A stretch of 64,000 nucleotides of DNA from Megachile rotundata (taxonomy: Eukaryota > Arthropoda > Insecta > Hymenoptera > Megachilidae), in NCBI RefSeq assembly GCF_050947335.1, contig NW_027473328.1:2108001-2172000 (forward strand), given 5' to 3'. Below are positions 1 through 16,700 of the stretch, piece by piece. The notes under the pieces were generated by a model. It did no database searches. It saw nothing but the letters and a program-made list of their open reading frames with translations, and was not told the DNA's origin. Position 1 is the stretch's first letter; every line of letters starts with the position of its first letter. Position numbers and translations under genes: made by a program.

Positions 1-1149
1 TCACAATCATACAGTCAGAGTCATACAATCACAATCATACATTCACAAAAATACAATCACAATCATACAATCCCAATCATACAGTCGCAATCATACAATC
101 ACTATCATACAATCACAGTCATACTACCACAGTCATACAATTACAATCATACAATCGCAATTACAATCACTACCATGCAATCACAATCATACAATCACAA
201 TCATACAATTGCAATCATACAAACACAATCCTTCAGTCGCAATCATACTATCACAATCATATAATCACAATCATACAATCACAATCATACAAACACGATC
301 ATACAATCGCAATCATACAATCACAACCATACAATCACAACCATACAATCACATTGATACAATCACAAACATGCAACCACAATCATACAATAACAATCAT
401 ACAAGCACAATTCTGCAATCGCAATCATGCAAAAAAAATCATACTATCACAATCACACAATCACAATCATACAATCACAATCACACAATCACAATCATAC
501 AATGGCATTCATACAACAACAATCATACAATCACAATCATAAAATCGCAATCATACAATCGCACTCATACAATCACAATCATACAATCACAATCATACAA
601 TTACAATCATACAATTACAATCATTCAATCACAATCATAGAATCGCAATCATATAAATACAATCTCCCAAAAACACTGATACAATCACAATCATAAAATC
701 ACAGTCATACAATCACAATCATACAGTCGCAATCATACAATCACTATCATACAATCAGAGTCATACTACCACAGTCATACAATTACATTCATACAATCGC
801 AATTGCAATCACAATCATGCAACCACAATCATGCAATCACAATCATACAATCACAATCATACAATTGCAATCATACAAGCACAATCCTGCAGTCGCAATC
901 ATACTATCACTATCATACAATCACAATCATACAATCACAATCATACAATCCCAGTCATGCGACCACAATCATGCAATCACAGTCATACAGTCACAATCAT
1001 AAAATCACAATCATACAATCACAATCATACAATCACAATCATACAATCACAATCATACAATCACAATCATACAATCACAATCATACAATCACAATCATAC
1101 TATCACAATCATACAATCACAATCATACAATCACAATCATACAATCACA

Positions 1150-1213
1150 ATCGTACAATCACAATCGTACAATCACAATCGTACAATCACAATCGTACAA
1201 TCACAATCGTACA
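1150..1213. repeat. Small CpG run of five CAATCGTA-type units
   Basis: Five consecutive 14-bp units carry TCGTA in place of TCATA. It is flanked on both sides by consensus units. It resembles the larger CpG islands of the B blocks but has only one CpG per unit. A three-unit run of the same kind lies at about 3,970-4,013. Confidence 0.85.
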
Positions 1214-2169
1214 ATCACAATCATACAATCACAATCATGCAATCACAATCATGCAATCACAATCATACAATCAGAAACATACTGTCACAGTCCTACAATC
1301 ACAATCATACAATCACAATCATACAATCACAATCATACAATCACAATCATACAATGGCATTCATACAACAACAATCATACAATCACAATCATAAAATCGC
1401 AATCATACAATCGCACTCATACAATTACAATCATACAATCACAATCATACAATTACAATCATTCAATCACAATCATAGAATCGCAATCATATAAATACAA
1501 TCTCCCAAAAACACTGATACAATCACAATCATAAAATCACAGTCATACAATCACAATCATACACTCACAAAAACACAATCACAATCATACAATCCCAATC
1601 ATACAGTCGCAATCATACAATCACTATCATACAATCAGAGTCATACTACCACAGTCATACAATTACATTCATACAATCGCAATTACAATCACAATCATGC
1701 AATCACAATCATGCAATCACAATCATACAATCACAATCATACAATTGCAATCATACAAGCACAATCCTGCAGTCGCAATCATACTATCACAATCATACAA
1801 TCACAATCATACAATCACAATCATACAATCCCAGTCATGCGACCACAATCATACAATCACAATCATACAATCACAATCATACAATCACACTCATACAGTC
1901 ACAATCATACAATCACAATCATAGAATCACAATCGTACAATCACAATCGTACAATCACAACCATGCAATCACAATCATACAATCGCAATCATACAATCAC
2001 AATCATACAATCACAATCACACAATCACAATCATACAACCACAATCATACAATCACAATCATACAATGGCATTCATACAACAACAATCATACAATCACAA
2101 TCATAAAATCGCAATCATACAATCGCACTCATATAGTCACAATCATACCATCACACTCATACAATCACA

Positions 2170-2640
2170 ATCATACAATCACAATCATACAATCACAATC
2201 ATACAATCACAATCATACAATCACAATCATACTATCACAATCATACAATCACAATCATACAATCACAATCATGCAATCACAATCATACAATCACAATCAT
2301 ACAATCACAATCATACTATCACAATCATACAATCACAATCATGCAATCACAATCATACAATCCCAATCATACAATCACAATCGTACAATCACAATCGTAC
2401 AATCACAATCATAAAATCACAATCATACAATCACAATCATGCAATCACAATCATACAATCAGAAACATACTGTCACAGTCCTACAATCACAATCATACAA
2501 TCACAATCATACAATCACAATCATACAATGGCATTCATACAACAACAATCATACAATCACAATCATAAAATCGCAATCATACAATCGCACTCATACAATC
2601 ACAATCATACAATCACAATCATACAATAACAATCATACTA
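2170..2640. repeat. Duplicated segment, first copy (offset 2,266 bp)
   Basis: The order of variant units (CATGC, the single CCAATCATAC variant, two TCGTA units, CATAAA, the CAGAAACATACTGTCAC variant and ATGGCATTC) recurs in the same order 2,266 bp downstream at about 4,436-4,906. 2,266 is two short of a multiple of 14, so the two copies sit in different phases of the unit and at least one small indel lies between them. Confidence 0.75.
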
Positions 2641-3500
2641 TCACAATCATACACTCACACTCATACGGTCACAATCATACAATCACAATCATACAATCAC
2701 AATAATACAATCACAAACATACAATCACAATCATACAAAAACAATCATACAATCGCAATCATATAAATACAATCTCCAAAAAACATTGATATAATCACAA
2801 TCATACAATCACAATCATACAATCACACTCATATAGTCACAATCATACAATCACACTCATGCAATCACAATCATACAATCACAATCATACAATCACAATC
2901 ATACAATCACAATCATACAATCACAATCATACTATCACAATCATACAATCACAATCATACAATCACAATCATACAATCACAATCATACAATCACAATCAT
3001 ACAATGGCATTCATACAACAACAATCATACAATCACAATCATAAAATCGCAATCATACAATCGCACTCATACAATCACAATCATACAATCACAATCATAC
3101 AATCACAATCATTCAATCACAATCATACAATCGCAATCATATAAATACAATCTCCCAAAAACACTGATACAATCACAATCATAAAATCACAGTCATACAA
3201 TCACAATCATACATTCACAAAAACACAATCACAATCATACAATCCCAATCATACAGTCGCAATCATACAATCACTATCATACAATCAGAGTCATACTACC
3301 ACAGTCATACAATTACATTCATACAATCGCAATTACAATCACAATCATGCAATCACAATCATGCAATCACAATCATACAATCACAATCATACAATTGCAA
3401 TCATACAAGCACAATCCTGCAGTCGCAATCATACTATCACAATCATACAATCACAATCATACAATCACAATCATACAATCACAATCATACAATCCCAGTC

Positions 3501-4895
3501 ATGCGACCACAATCATACAATCACAGTCATACAGTCACAATCATAAAATCACAATCATACAATCACAATCATACAATCACACTCATACAGTCACAATCAT
3601 ACAATCACAATCATAGAATCACAATCGTACAATCACAATCGTACAATCACAACCATGCAATCACAATCATACAATCGCAATCATACAATCACAATCATAC
3701 AATCACAATCACACAATCACAATCATACAATCACAATCATACAATCACAACCATACAATGGCATTCATACAACAACAATCATACAATCACAATCATAAAA
3801 TCGCAATCATACAATCGCACTCATATAGTCACAATCATACAATCACACTCATACAATCACAATCATACAATCACAATCATACAATCACAATCATACAATC
3901 ACAATCATACAATCACAATCATACTATCACAATCATACAATCACAATCATACAATCACAATCATACAATCACAATCGTACAATCACAATCGTACAATCAC
4001 AATCGTACAATCACAATCATACAATCACAATCATACAATCACAATCATGCAATCACAATCATACAATCACAATCATACAATCACAATCATACTATCACAA
4101 TCATACAATCACAATCGTACAATCACAGTCGTACAATCACAATCATACAATCACAATCATACAATCACAATCATGCAATCACAATCATACAATCAGAAAC
4201 ATGCTGTCACAGTCCTACAATCACAATCATACAATCACAATCATACAATCACAATCATACAATGGCATTCATACAACAACAATCATACAATCACAATCAT
4301 AAAATCGCAATCATACAATCGCACTCATACAATCACAATCATACAATCACAATCATACAATAACAATCATACTATCACAATCATACACTCACACTCATAC
4401 GGTCACAATCATACAATCACAATAATACAATCACAAACATACAATCACAATCATACAATCACAATCATACAATCACAATCATACAATCACAATCATACTA
4501 TCACAATCATACAATCACAATCATACAATCACAATCATGCAATCACAATCATACAATCACAATCATACAATCACAATCATACTATCACAATCATACAATC
4601 ACAATCATGCAATCACAATCATACAATCCCAATCATACAATCACAATCGTACAATCACAATCGTACAATCACAATCATAAAATCACAATCATACAATCAC
4701 AATCATGCAATCACAATCATACAATCAGAAACATACTGTCACAGTCCTACAATCACAATCATACAATCACAATCATACAATCACAATCATACAATGGCAT
4801 TCATACAACAACAATCATACAATCACAATCATAAAATCGCAATCATACAATCGCACTCATACAATCACAATCATACAATCACAATCATACAATAA
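3501..4895 (+). other. Longest open frame (464 codons), judged non-coding
   Basis: This is the longest stop-free ATG frame in the window. The product would be a chain of the 14-residue period QSQSYNHNHTITII with scattered substitutions (NHNR, TITL, MAFIQQQ, YCHSPTI). The period follows directly from reading a 14-bp unit in triplets: three units make 42 bp and 14 codons. Other frames over the same DNA give the same peptide in another register. No signal peptide, domain, splice signal pattern or codon bias separates it from the surrounding array. Its ATG is one of many created by A-to-G variants of the unit. I regard it as a by-product of the satellite. Confidence 0.9.
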
Positions 4896-5200
4896 CAATC
4901 ATACAATCACAATCATACAATCACAATCATACAATCACAATCATGCAATCACAATCATACAATCAGAAACATGCTGTCACAGTCCTACAATCACAATCAT
5001 ACAATCACAATCATACAATCACAATCATACAATGGCATTCATACAACAACAATCATACAATCACAATCATAAAATCGCAATCATACAATCGCACTCATAC
5101 AATCACAATCATACAATCACAATCATACAATAACAATCATACTATCACAATCATACACTCACACTCATACGGTCACAATCATACAATCACAATCATACAA
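4141..5200. repeat. Pair of segments at 770-bp offset (55 units)
   Basis: The stretch around 4,191 with the variant CAGAAACATGCTGTCAC, followed by the ATGGCATTC module and then by CACTCATACGGTCAC, recurs at about 4,961 in the same order. The G in CATGCTG separates these two copies from the CATACTG form seen at 2,461, 4,727 and elsewhere. The period is exactly 55 units. Confidence 0.75.
4436..4906. repeat. Duplicated segment, second copy (offset 2,266 bp)
   Basis: Matches about 2,170-2,640 variant for variant. The match stops near 4,906, where the first copy continues with CATACTATCAC and this one continues with consensus units leading into the 770-bp-offset duplicate. Confidence 0.75.
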
Positions 5201-5254
5201 TCACAATAATACAATCACAAACATACAATCACAATCATACAATCACAATCATAC

Positions 5255-5562
5255 AATCACAATCATACAATCACAATCATACAATCACAATCATAAAATC
5301 ACAATCATACAATCGCAATCATACAGTCGCAATCAAACAATCACAATCATACAATCACAATCATACAATCACAATCATACTATCGCAATCATACTATCGC
5401 AATCATACAATCACAATCATACAATCACAATCATACAATCACAATCATAAAATCACAATCATACAATCGCAATCATACAGTCGCAATCAAACAATCACAA
5501 TCATACAATCACAATCATACAATCACAATCATACTATCGCAATCATACTATCGCAATCATAC
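5255..5562. repeat. Two tandem copies of a 154-bp block (11 units)
   Basis: The run CATAAAATCAC, TCGCAATCATACAGTCGC, CAATCAAACAATC, then two CATACTATCGC units, appears at about 5,291-5,405 and again 154 bp later at about 5,445-5,559. The two copies look identical by eye. Boundaries are uncertain by several units because the flanks are consensus repeat. Confidence 0.85.
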
Positions 5563-6649
5563 AATCACAATCATACAATCACAATCATGCAATTACAATC
5601 ATACGATCATAATCATACAAGAGCAATCATACAATCACAATAATAGAACCATAATTATACAACCACAATCTTACGATCACAATCATACGGACACAATCAT
5701 ACAATCACAATCATACAATCACATTCATACAAAAACAAACATACAATCACAATCATACAATCACAATCATACATTCAAAATCATTCAATCACAATCATAC
5801 AATCACAATCATACAATCACAATAATACAATAACAATCATACTATCACAATCATACAATCACACTCATACGGCCACAATCATACAATCACAATTATACAA
5901 TCACAGTCATACAATCATAATCATACAATCGCAGTAATACAATCACAAACATTCAAAAGCAGTGATTCAATCACAATCATACAATCGCAATCATTCAATC
6001 ACTATCATACAATCACAGTCATATAATCACGATCATACAATCACAGTCATTCAATCACAATCATACAAGCGCAATCATATGAATACAATCTCCCAAAAAC
6101 ATTGATACAATCACAATCATACAATCACAATCGTACAATCACAATCATACAATCACAATCATACAATCACAATCATACAATTAGAAGCATACTGTCACAG
6201 TCCTACAATCACAATCATACAATCACAATCATACAATGGCATTCATACAACAACAATCATACAATCACAATCATAAAATCGCAATCATACAATCGCACTC
6301 ATACAATCACAATCATACAATTACAATCATACAATCACAATCATTCAATCACAATCATACAATCGCAATCATATAAATACAATCTCCCAAAAACACTGAT
6401 ACAATCACAATCATACAATCACAATAATACAGACACAACCATACAATCACAATCATACAATCACAGTCATACAATCACAATCATACATTCACAAAAATAC
6501 AATCGCAATCATACAATCCCAATCATACAGTCACAATCATAAAATCACAATCATACAATCACAACCATACAATCACAGTCATACAATCACAATCATACAA
6601 TCACACTCATACAGTCACAATCATACAATCACAATCATAGAATCACAAA

Positions 6650-9600
6650 CGTGCAATCACAATCGTGCAATCACAACCATGCAATCACAATCATACAATC
6701 GCAATCATACAATCACAATCATACAATCACAATCATACAATCACAACCATACAATCACAACCATACAATCACATTAATACAATCACAAACATACAACCAC
6801 AATCATACAATAACAATCATACAAACACACTTCTGCAATCGCAATCATGCAAAAACAATCATACTATCACAATCATACAATCACACTCATACCGTCACAA
6901 TCATACAATCACAATCATAAAATCACAATCACACAATCACAATCATACAATCACAATCATACAATTACAATCATACATTCGCAATCATATAAATACAATC
7001 TCCCAAAAACAATCATACAATCACAATCATACAATCACAGTCATACAATCACAATCATACAATCACAATCATACAATCACAATCATTCAATCACAATCAT
7101 ACAATCGCAATCATATAAATACAATCTCCCAAAAACACTGATACAATCACAATCATACAATCACAATAATACAGTCACAATCATACAATCACAATCATAC
7201 AATCACAGTCATACAATCACAATCATACATTCACAAAAATGCAAATCACAATCATACAATCCCAATCATACAGTCGCAATCATACAATCACTATCATACA
7301 ATCACGGTCATACGACCACAGTCATACAATTACAATCATACAATCGCAATTACAATCACTACCATGCAATCACAATCATACAACCACAATCATACAATTG
7401 CAACCATACAAACACAATCCTGCAGTCGCAATCATACAATCGCAATCATACAATCACAATCATACAATCCTAGTCATGCGACCACAATCATACAATCACA
7501 GTCATACAGTCACAATCATAAAATCACAATCATACAATCACAATCATACAATCACAGTCATACAATCACAGTCATACAATCACAATCATACAATCACACT
7601 CATACAGTCACACTCATACAGTCACAATCATACAATCACAATCATAGAATCACAATCGTACAATCACAATCGTACAATCACAACCATGCAATCACAATCA
7701 TACAATCGCAATCATACAATCACAATCATACAATCAGAATCACACAATCACAACTATACAATCACAATCATACAATCATGATCATACAATCGCAATCATA
7801 CAATAGCAATCATACAATCACAACCATACAATCACAACCATACAATCACAAACATACAACCACAATCATACAATAACAATCATACCAACACAATTCTGCA
7901 ACCGCAATCATGCAATAACAATCATACTATCACAATCATACAATCACACTCATACCGTCACAATCATACAATCACAATCATACAATCACAATCATACAAT
8001 CACAATCATACAATCACAATCATACAATCACAATAATACAATAACAATCATACTATCACAATCATACAATCACACTCATACGGTCACAATCATACAATCA
8101 CAATCATACAATCACATTCATACAATCATAATCATACAATCACAGTAATACAATCACAAACATTCAAAAGCAGTGATTCAATCACAATCATACAATCGCA
8201 ATCATTCAATCAGTATCATACAATCACAGTCATATAATCACGATCATACAATCACAGTCATTCAATCCCAATCATACAATCGCAATCATATAAATACAAT
8301 CTCCCAAAAACATTGATACAATCACAATCATACAATCACAATCATACAATCACAATGATACAAGCACACTCATACAATCACAATCATACAATCACGATCA
8401 TACAATCGCAATCATACAATTACAACCATACAATCACAACCATACAATCACCATAATACAATAACAAACATACAATCACAATCATACAATAACTATTATA
8501 CGATCACAACCATGCAATTAAAATCTCAGAATCACAATCACACAATCACGATCATACAATCACAATCCTACAATCACAATCATACAATCACAATCATACA
8601 ATTAGAAACATACTGTCACAGTCCTACAATCACAATCATACAATCACAATCATACAATCACAATCATACAATGGCATTCATACAACAACAATCATACAAT
8701 CACAATCATAAAATCGCAATCATACAATCGCACTCATACAATCACAATCATACAATCACAATCATACCGTCACAATCATACAATCACAATCATAAAATCA
8801 CAATCACACAATCACAATCATACAATCACAATCATACAATTACAATCATACATTCGCAATCATATAAATACAATCTCCCAAAAACAATCATACAATCACA
8901 ATCACACAACAACAATCATACAATCACAATCATAAAATCGCAATCATACAATCGCACTCATACAATCACAATCATACAATCACAATCATACAATCACAAT
9001 CATACAATCACAATCATAGAATCACAATCGTGCAATCACAATCGTGCAATCACAACCATGCAATCACAATCATACAATCGCAATCATACAATCACAATCA
9101 TACAGTCACAATCATAAAATCACAATCATACAATCACAATCATACAATCACAATCATACAATCACAATCATACAATCACAATCATACAATCACAATCATA
9201 CAATCACAATCATACAATCACAATCATACAATCACACTCATACAGTCACAGTCATACAATCAAAATCATAGAATCACAATCGTACAATCACAATCGTACA
9301 ATCACAACCATGCAATCACAATCATACAATCGCAATCATACAACCACAATCATACAATCAGAATCACACAATCACAACTATCCAATCACAATCATACAAT
9401 CACGATCATACAATCGCAATCATACAATAGCAATCATACAATCACAACCATACAATCACAACCATACAATCACAAACATACAACCACAATCATACAATAA
9501 CAATCATACCAACACAATTCTGCAACCGCAATCATGCAATAACAATCATACTATCACAATCATACAATCACACTCATACCGTCACAATCATACAATCACA

Positions 9601-12600
9601 ATCATACAACCACAATCATACAACCACAATCATACAATCACAATAATACAATAACAATCATACTATCACAATCATACAATCACACTCATACGGTCACAAT
9701 CATACAATCACAATCATACAATCACAGTAATACAATCACAAACATTCAAAAGCAGTGATTCAATCACAATCATACAATCGCAATCATTCAACCACTATCA
9801 TACAATCACAGTCATATAATCACGATCATACAATCACAGTCATTCAATCACAATCATACAATCGCAATCATATGAATACAATCTCCCAAAAACATTGATA
9901 CAATCACAATCATACAATCACAATCACACAATCACAATCATACAAGCACAATCATACAATCGCACTCATACAATCACAATCATACAATCACAATCATACA
10001 ATCACAATCATTCAATCACACTCATACAATCGCAATCATATAAATACAATCTCCCAAAAACACTGATACAATCACAATCATACAATCACAATGATACAGA
10101 CATAACCATACAATCACAATCATACAATCACAGTCCTACAATCACAATCATACATTCACAAAAATACAATCACAATCATACAATCCCAATCATACAGTCG
10201 CAATCATACAATCACTATCATACAATCACAGTCATACTACCACAGTCATACAATTACAATCATACTATCGCAATTACAATCACTATCATGCAATCACAAT
10301 CATACAACCACAATCATACAATTGCAATCATACAAGCACAATCCTGCAGTCGCAATCATACTATCACAATCATACAATCACAATCATACAATCACAATCA
10401 AACAATCCCAGTCATGCGACCACAATCATACAATCACTGTCATACAGTCACAATCATAAAATCACAATCATACAATCACAACCATACAATCACAGTCATA
10501 CAATCACAATCATACAATCACTCATACAGTCACAATCATACAATCACAATCATAGAATCACAATCGTGCAATCACAATCGTGCAATCACAACCATGCAAT
10601 CACATTAATACAATCACAAACATACAACCACAATCATACAATAACAATCATACAAACACAATTCTGCAATCGCAATCATGCAAAAACAATCAAACTTTCA
10701 CAATCATACAATCACACTCATACCGTCACAATCATACAATCACAATCATACAATCACAATCATACAATCACAATCATACAATCACAATCATACAATCACA
10801 ATCATACAATCCTAGTCATGCGACCACAATCATACAATCACAGTCATAAAGTCACAATCATAAAATCACAATCATACAATCACAATCATACAATCACAGT
10901 CATACAATCACAGTCATACAATCACAATCATACAATCACACTCATACAGTCACAATCATACAATCACAATCATAGAATCACAATCGTGCAATCACAATCG
11001 TGCAATCACAACCATGCAATCACAATCATACAATCGCAATCATACAATCACAATCATACAATCACAAACATACTGTCACAGTCCTACAATCACAATCATA
11101 CAATCACAATCACACAATCACAATCATACAATCACAATCATACAATCACAATCATACAATGGCATTCATACAACAACAATCATACAATTACAATCATAAA
11201 ATCGCAATCATACAATCGCACTCATACAATCACAATCATACAATCACAATCATACAATTACAATCATTCAATCACAATCATAGAATCGCAATCATATAAA
11301 TACAATCTCCCAAAAACACTGATACAATCACAATCATAAACTCACAGTCATACAATCACAATCATACATTCACAAAAACACAATCACAATCATACAATCC
11401 CAATCATACAGTCGCAATCATACAATCACTATCATACAATCAGAGTCATACTACCACAGTCATACAATTACATTCATACAATCGCAATTACAATCACAAT
11501 CATGCAATCACAATCATGCAATCACAATCATGCAATCACAATCATACAATCACAATCATACAATCACAATCATACAATCACAATCCTACAATCACACTCA
11601 TACAGTCACAATCATACAATCACAATCATACAATCACAATCATACAATCACAATCATACAATCACAATCATACAATCACAATCATACAGTCACAATCATA
11701 CAATCACAATCATACAATCACAATCATACAATCACACTCATACAGTCACAATCATACAATCACAATCATAGAATCACAATCGTACAATCACAATCGTACA
11801 ATCACAACCATGCAATCACAATCATACAATCGCAATCATACAATCACAATCATACAATCAGAATCACACAATCACAACTATACAATCACAATCATACAAT
11901 CACGATCATACAATCGCAATCATACAATAGCAATCATACAATCACAACCATACAATCACAACCATACAATCACAAACATACAATCACAAACATACAATAA
12001 CAATCATACCAACACAATTCTGCAACCGCAATCATGCAATAACAATCATACTATCACAATCATACAATCACACTCATACCGTCACAATCATACAATCACA
12101 ATCATACAATCACAATCATACAATCACAATCATACAATCACAATCATACAATCACAATCATACAATCACAATCATACAATCACAATCATACAATCACAAT
12201 CATACAATCACAATAATACAATAACAATCATACTATCACAATCATACAATCACACTCATACGGCCACAATCATACAATCGCAATTATACAATCACAGTCA
12301 TACAATCATAATCATACAATCGCAGTAATGCAATCACAAACATTCAAAAGCAGTGATTCAATCACAATCATACAATCGCAATCATTCAATCACTATCATA
12401 CAATCACAATCACACAATCACAACTATACAATCACAATCATACAATCACGATCATACAATCGCAATCATACAATCACAACCATACAATCACAACCATACA
12501 ATCACATTAATACAATCACAAACATACAACCACAATCATACAATAACAGTCATACAAACACAATTCTGCAATCGCAATCATGCAAAAACATTCATGCTAT

Positions 12601-13780
12601 CGCAATCATACAATCACACTCATAAAATCAGAATCATACAATCACAATCATACAAGCACAATCCTGCAATCGTAATCATGCAATAACAATCATACTATCG
12701 CAATCATACAATCACACTCATACAATCACAATCACACAATCACAGTCATACAATCACAATCATTCAATCACAATCATACAATCGCAATCATATAAATATA
12801 ATCTCCCAAAAACAATCATACAATCACAATCATACAATCACAATAATACAGTCACAATCATACAATCACAATCATACAATAACAGTCATACAATCGCAAT
12901 CATATAAATACAATCTCCTAAAAACATTGATACAATTACAATCATACAATCACAATCATACTATCACAATCATACAATCACACTCATACAGTCACAATCA
13001 TACAATCACAATCATAGAATCACAATCGTGCAATCACAATCGTGCAATCACAACCATGCAATCACAATCATACAATCGCAATCATACAATCACAATCATA
13101 CAATCACAATCATAAAATCACAATCATACAATCACAACCATACAATCACATTAATACAATCACAAACATACAACCACAATCATACAATAACAATCATACA
13201 AACACAATTCTACAATCGCAATCATGCAAAAACAATCATACTATCACAATCATACAATCACACTCATACCGTCACAATCATACAACCACAATCATAAAAT
13301 CACAATCACACAATCACAATTATACAATCACAATCATACAATTACAATCATACAATCACAATCATACAATCACAATAATAGAATCACAATCATACAATCA
13401 GAATCATACAACCACAATCATACAATCACAATCATACAATCGCAATCATACAGTCACAATATTACAATGACAATCATTCAAAAACAGTCATTCAATCACA
13501 ATCATACAATCACAATCATACAATCACAATAATACAATCACAATCATACAATCACAATCATTCAATCGCAATCAAACAAAAACAATCGTACAATCATAAT
13601 CATACCATCACCACCATACAATCACAATCATACAATCACCATAATACAGTCACAGTCATACAATCACCATCATACAATCACAATCCTGCAATCGCAATCA
13701 TGCAATAGCATTCATGCTATCGCAGTCATACAATCACACTCATAAAATCAGAATCATACAATCAAGACCATACAATCACA
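6650..13780. repeat. Block A0 of the higher-order repeat
   Basis: Its ordered variants match block A1 downstream: 6,665 with 14,050 (offset 7,385), 8,512 with 16,289 (offset 7,777), 13,028 with 18,864 (offset 5,836) and 13,781 with 20,051 (offset 6,270). The changing offsets reflect gains and losses of whole units and longer segments. The part at 9,895-10,600 matches 62,349 onward in block A3 better than anything in A1. Marker modules include CAAAAGCAGTGATTCAATC near 5,950, 8,165, 9,748 and 12,350. The block contains no D modules or CpG islands and no gene. Confidence 0.75.
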
Positions 13781-16700
13781 ATGATACAATCACAAACATA
13801 CAATCACAGTCACACAATAACAATTATACAATCGCAATCATATAACTACAATCTCCCAAAAACATTGATACAATCACAATCATACAATCACAATCATACT
13901 ATCACAATCATACAATCACACTCATACAGTCACAATCATACAATCACACACATACAATCACAGTCATACATTCACAATCATACAATCACACTCATACAGT
14001 CACAATCATACAATCACAATCATAGAATCACAAACGTGCAATCACAATCGTGCAATCACAACCATGCAATCACAATCATACAATCGCAATCATACAATCA
14101 CAATCATACAATCACAATCATACAATCACAACCATACAATCACAACCATACAATCACATTAATACAATCACAAACATACAACCACAATCATACAATAACA
14201 ATCATACAAACACAATTCTGCAATCGCAATCATGCAAAAACAATCATACTATCACAATCATACAATCACACTCATACCGTCACAATCATACAATCACAAT
14301 CATAAAATGACAATCACACAATCACAATCATACAATCACAATCATACAATTACAATCATACATTCGCAATCATATAAATACAATCTCCCAAAAACAATCA
14401 TACAATCACAATCATAAAATCACAATAATACAGTCACAATCATACAATCACAATCATACAATCACAGTCATACAATCACAATCATACAATCACAATCATA
14501 CAATCACAATCATTCAATCACAATCATACAATCGCAATCATATAAATACAATCTCCCAAAAACACTGATACAATCGCAATCATACAATCACAATAATACA
14601 GTCACAATCATACAATCACAATCATACAATCACAGTCATACAATCACAATCATACATTCACAAAAATGCAAATCACAATCATACAATCCCAATCACACAG
14701 TCGCAATCATACAATCACTATCATACAATCACGGTCATACTACCACAGTCATACAATTACAATCATACAATCGCAATTACAATCACTACCATGCAATCAC
14801 AATCATACAACCACAATCATACAATTGCAACCATACAAACACAATCCTGCAGTCGCAATCATACAATCGCAATCATACAATCACAGTCATACAATCACAG
14901 TCATACAATCACAATCATACAATCACACTCATACAGTCACAATCATACAATCACAATCATAGAATCACAATCGTGCAATCACAATCGTGCAATCACAACC
15001 ATGCAAACACAATCATACAATCGCAATCATACAATCACAATCATAGAATCACAATCACACAATCACAACTATACACTCACAATCATACAATCACGATCAT
15101 ACAATCGCAATCATACAATCACAACCATACAATCACAACCATACAATCACGTTAATACAATCACAAACATACAACCACAATCATACAATAACAATCATAC
15201 AAACACAATTCTGCAATCGCAATCATGCAAAAACAATCATACTATCACAATCATACAATCACACTCATACCGTCACAATCATACAATCACAATCATAAAA
15301 TCACAATCACACAATCACAATCATACAATCACAATCATACAATCACAATCATACAATCACAATCATACAATCACAATCATACAATCACACTCATACAGTC
15401 ACAATCATACAATCACAATCATAGAATCACAATCGTACAATCACAATCGTACAATCACAACCATGCAATCACAATCATACAATCGCAATCATACAATCAC
15501 AATCATACAATCAGAATCACACAATCACAACTATACAATCACAATCATACAATCACGATCATACAATCGCAATCATACAATAGCAATCATACAATCACAA
15601 CCATACAATCACAACCATACAATCACAAACATACAACCACAATCATACAATAACAATCATACCAACACAATTCTGCAACCGCAATCATGCAATAACAATC
15701 ATAGTATCACAATCATACAATCACACTCATACCGTCACAATCATACAATCACAATCATACAATCACAATCATACAATCACAATCATACAATCACAACCAT
15801 ACAATCACAATAATACAATAACAATCATACTATCACAATCATACAATCACACTCATACGGTCACTATCATACAATCACAATCATACAATCACACTCATAC
15901 AATCATAATCATACAATCACAGTAATACAATCACAAACATTCAAAAGCAGTGATTCAATCACAATCATACACTCGCAATCATTCAATCAGTATCATACAA
16001 TCACAGTCATATAATCACGATCATACAATCACAGTCATTCAATCCCAATCATACAATCGCAATCATATAAATACAATCTCCCAAAAACATTGATACAATC
16101 ACAATCATACAATCACAATCATACAATCACAATGATACAAGCACACTCATACAATCACAATCATACAATCACGATCATACAATCGCAATCATACAATTAC
16201 AACCATACAATCACAACCATACAATCACAATAATACAATAACAAACATACAATCACAATCATACAATAACTATTATACGATCACAACCATGCAATTAAAA
16301 TCTCAGAATCACAATCACACAATCACGATCATACAATCACAATCCTACAATCACAATCATACAATCACAATCATACAATTAGAAACATACTGTCACAGTC
16401 CTACAATCACAATCATACAATCACAATCATACAATCACAATCATACAATCACAATCATACAATGGCATTCATACAACAACAATCATACAATCACAATCAT
16501 AAAATCGCAATCATACAATCGCACTCATACAATCACAATCATACAATCACAATCATACCGTCACAATCATACAATCACAATCATAAAATCACAATCACAC
16601 AATCACAATCATACAATCACAATCATACAATTACAATCATACATTCGCAATCATATAAGTACAATCTCCCAAAAACAATCATACAATCACAATCACACAA

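Larger units (their letters stand above)
1..6640. repeat. Head zone: near-consensus satellite with short higher-order repeats
   Basis: This zone has the highest share of perfect units. Marker variants recur at intervals of roughly 0.25-1.7 kb: the ATGGCATTCATACAACAAC module (ATG at about 502, 1354, 2066, 2528, 3004, 3758, 4262, 4794, 5032 and 6236), the CCTGCAGTCGC module (about 886, 1766 and 3416) and the TATAAATACAATCTCC module (about 652, 1490, 2762, 3140 and 6372). Internal copies lie at offsets of 2,266 bp, 1,650 bp (1697 to 3347), 770 bp and 154 bp. The diverged D modules of the B blocks are absent. No gene is present. Confidence 0.85.
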
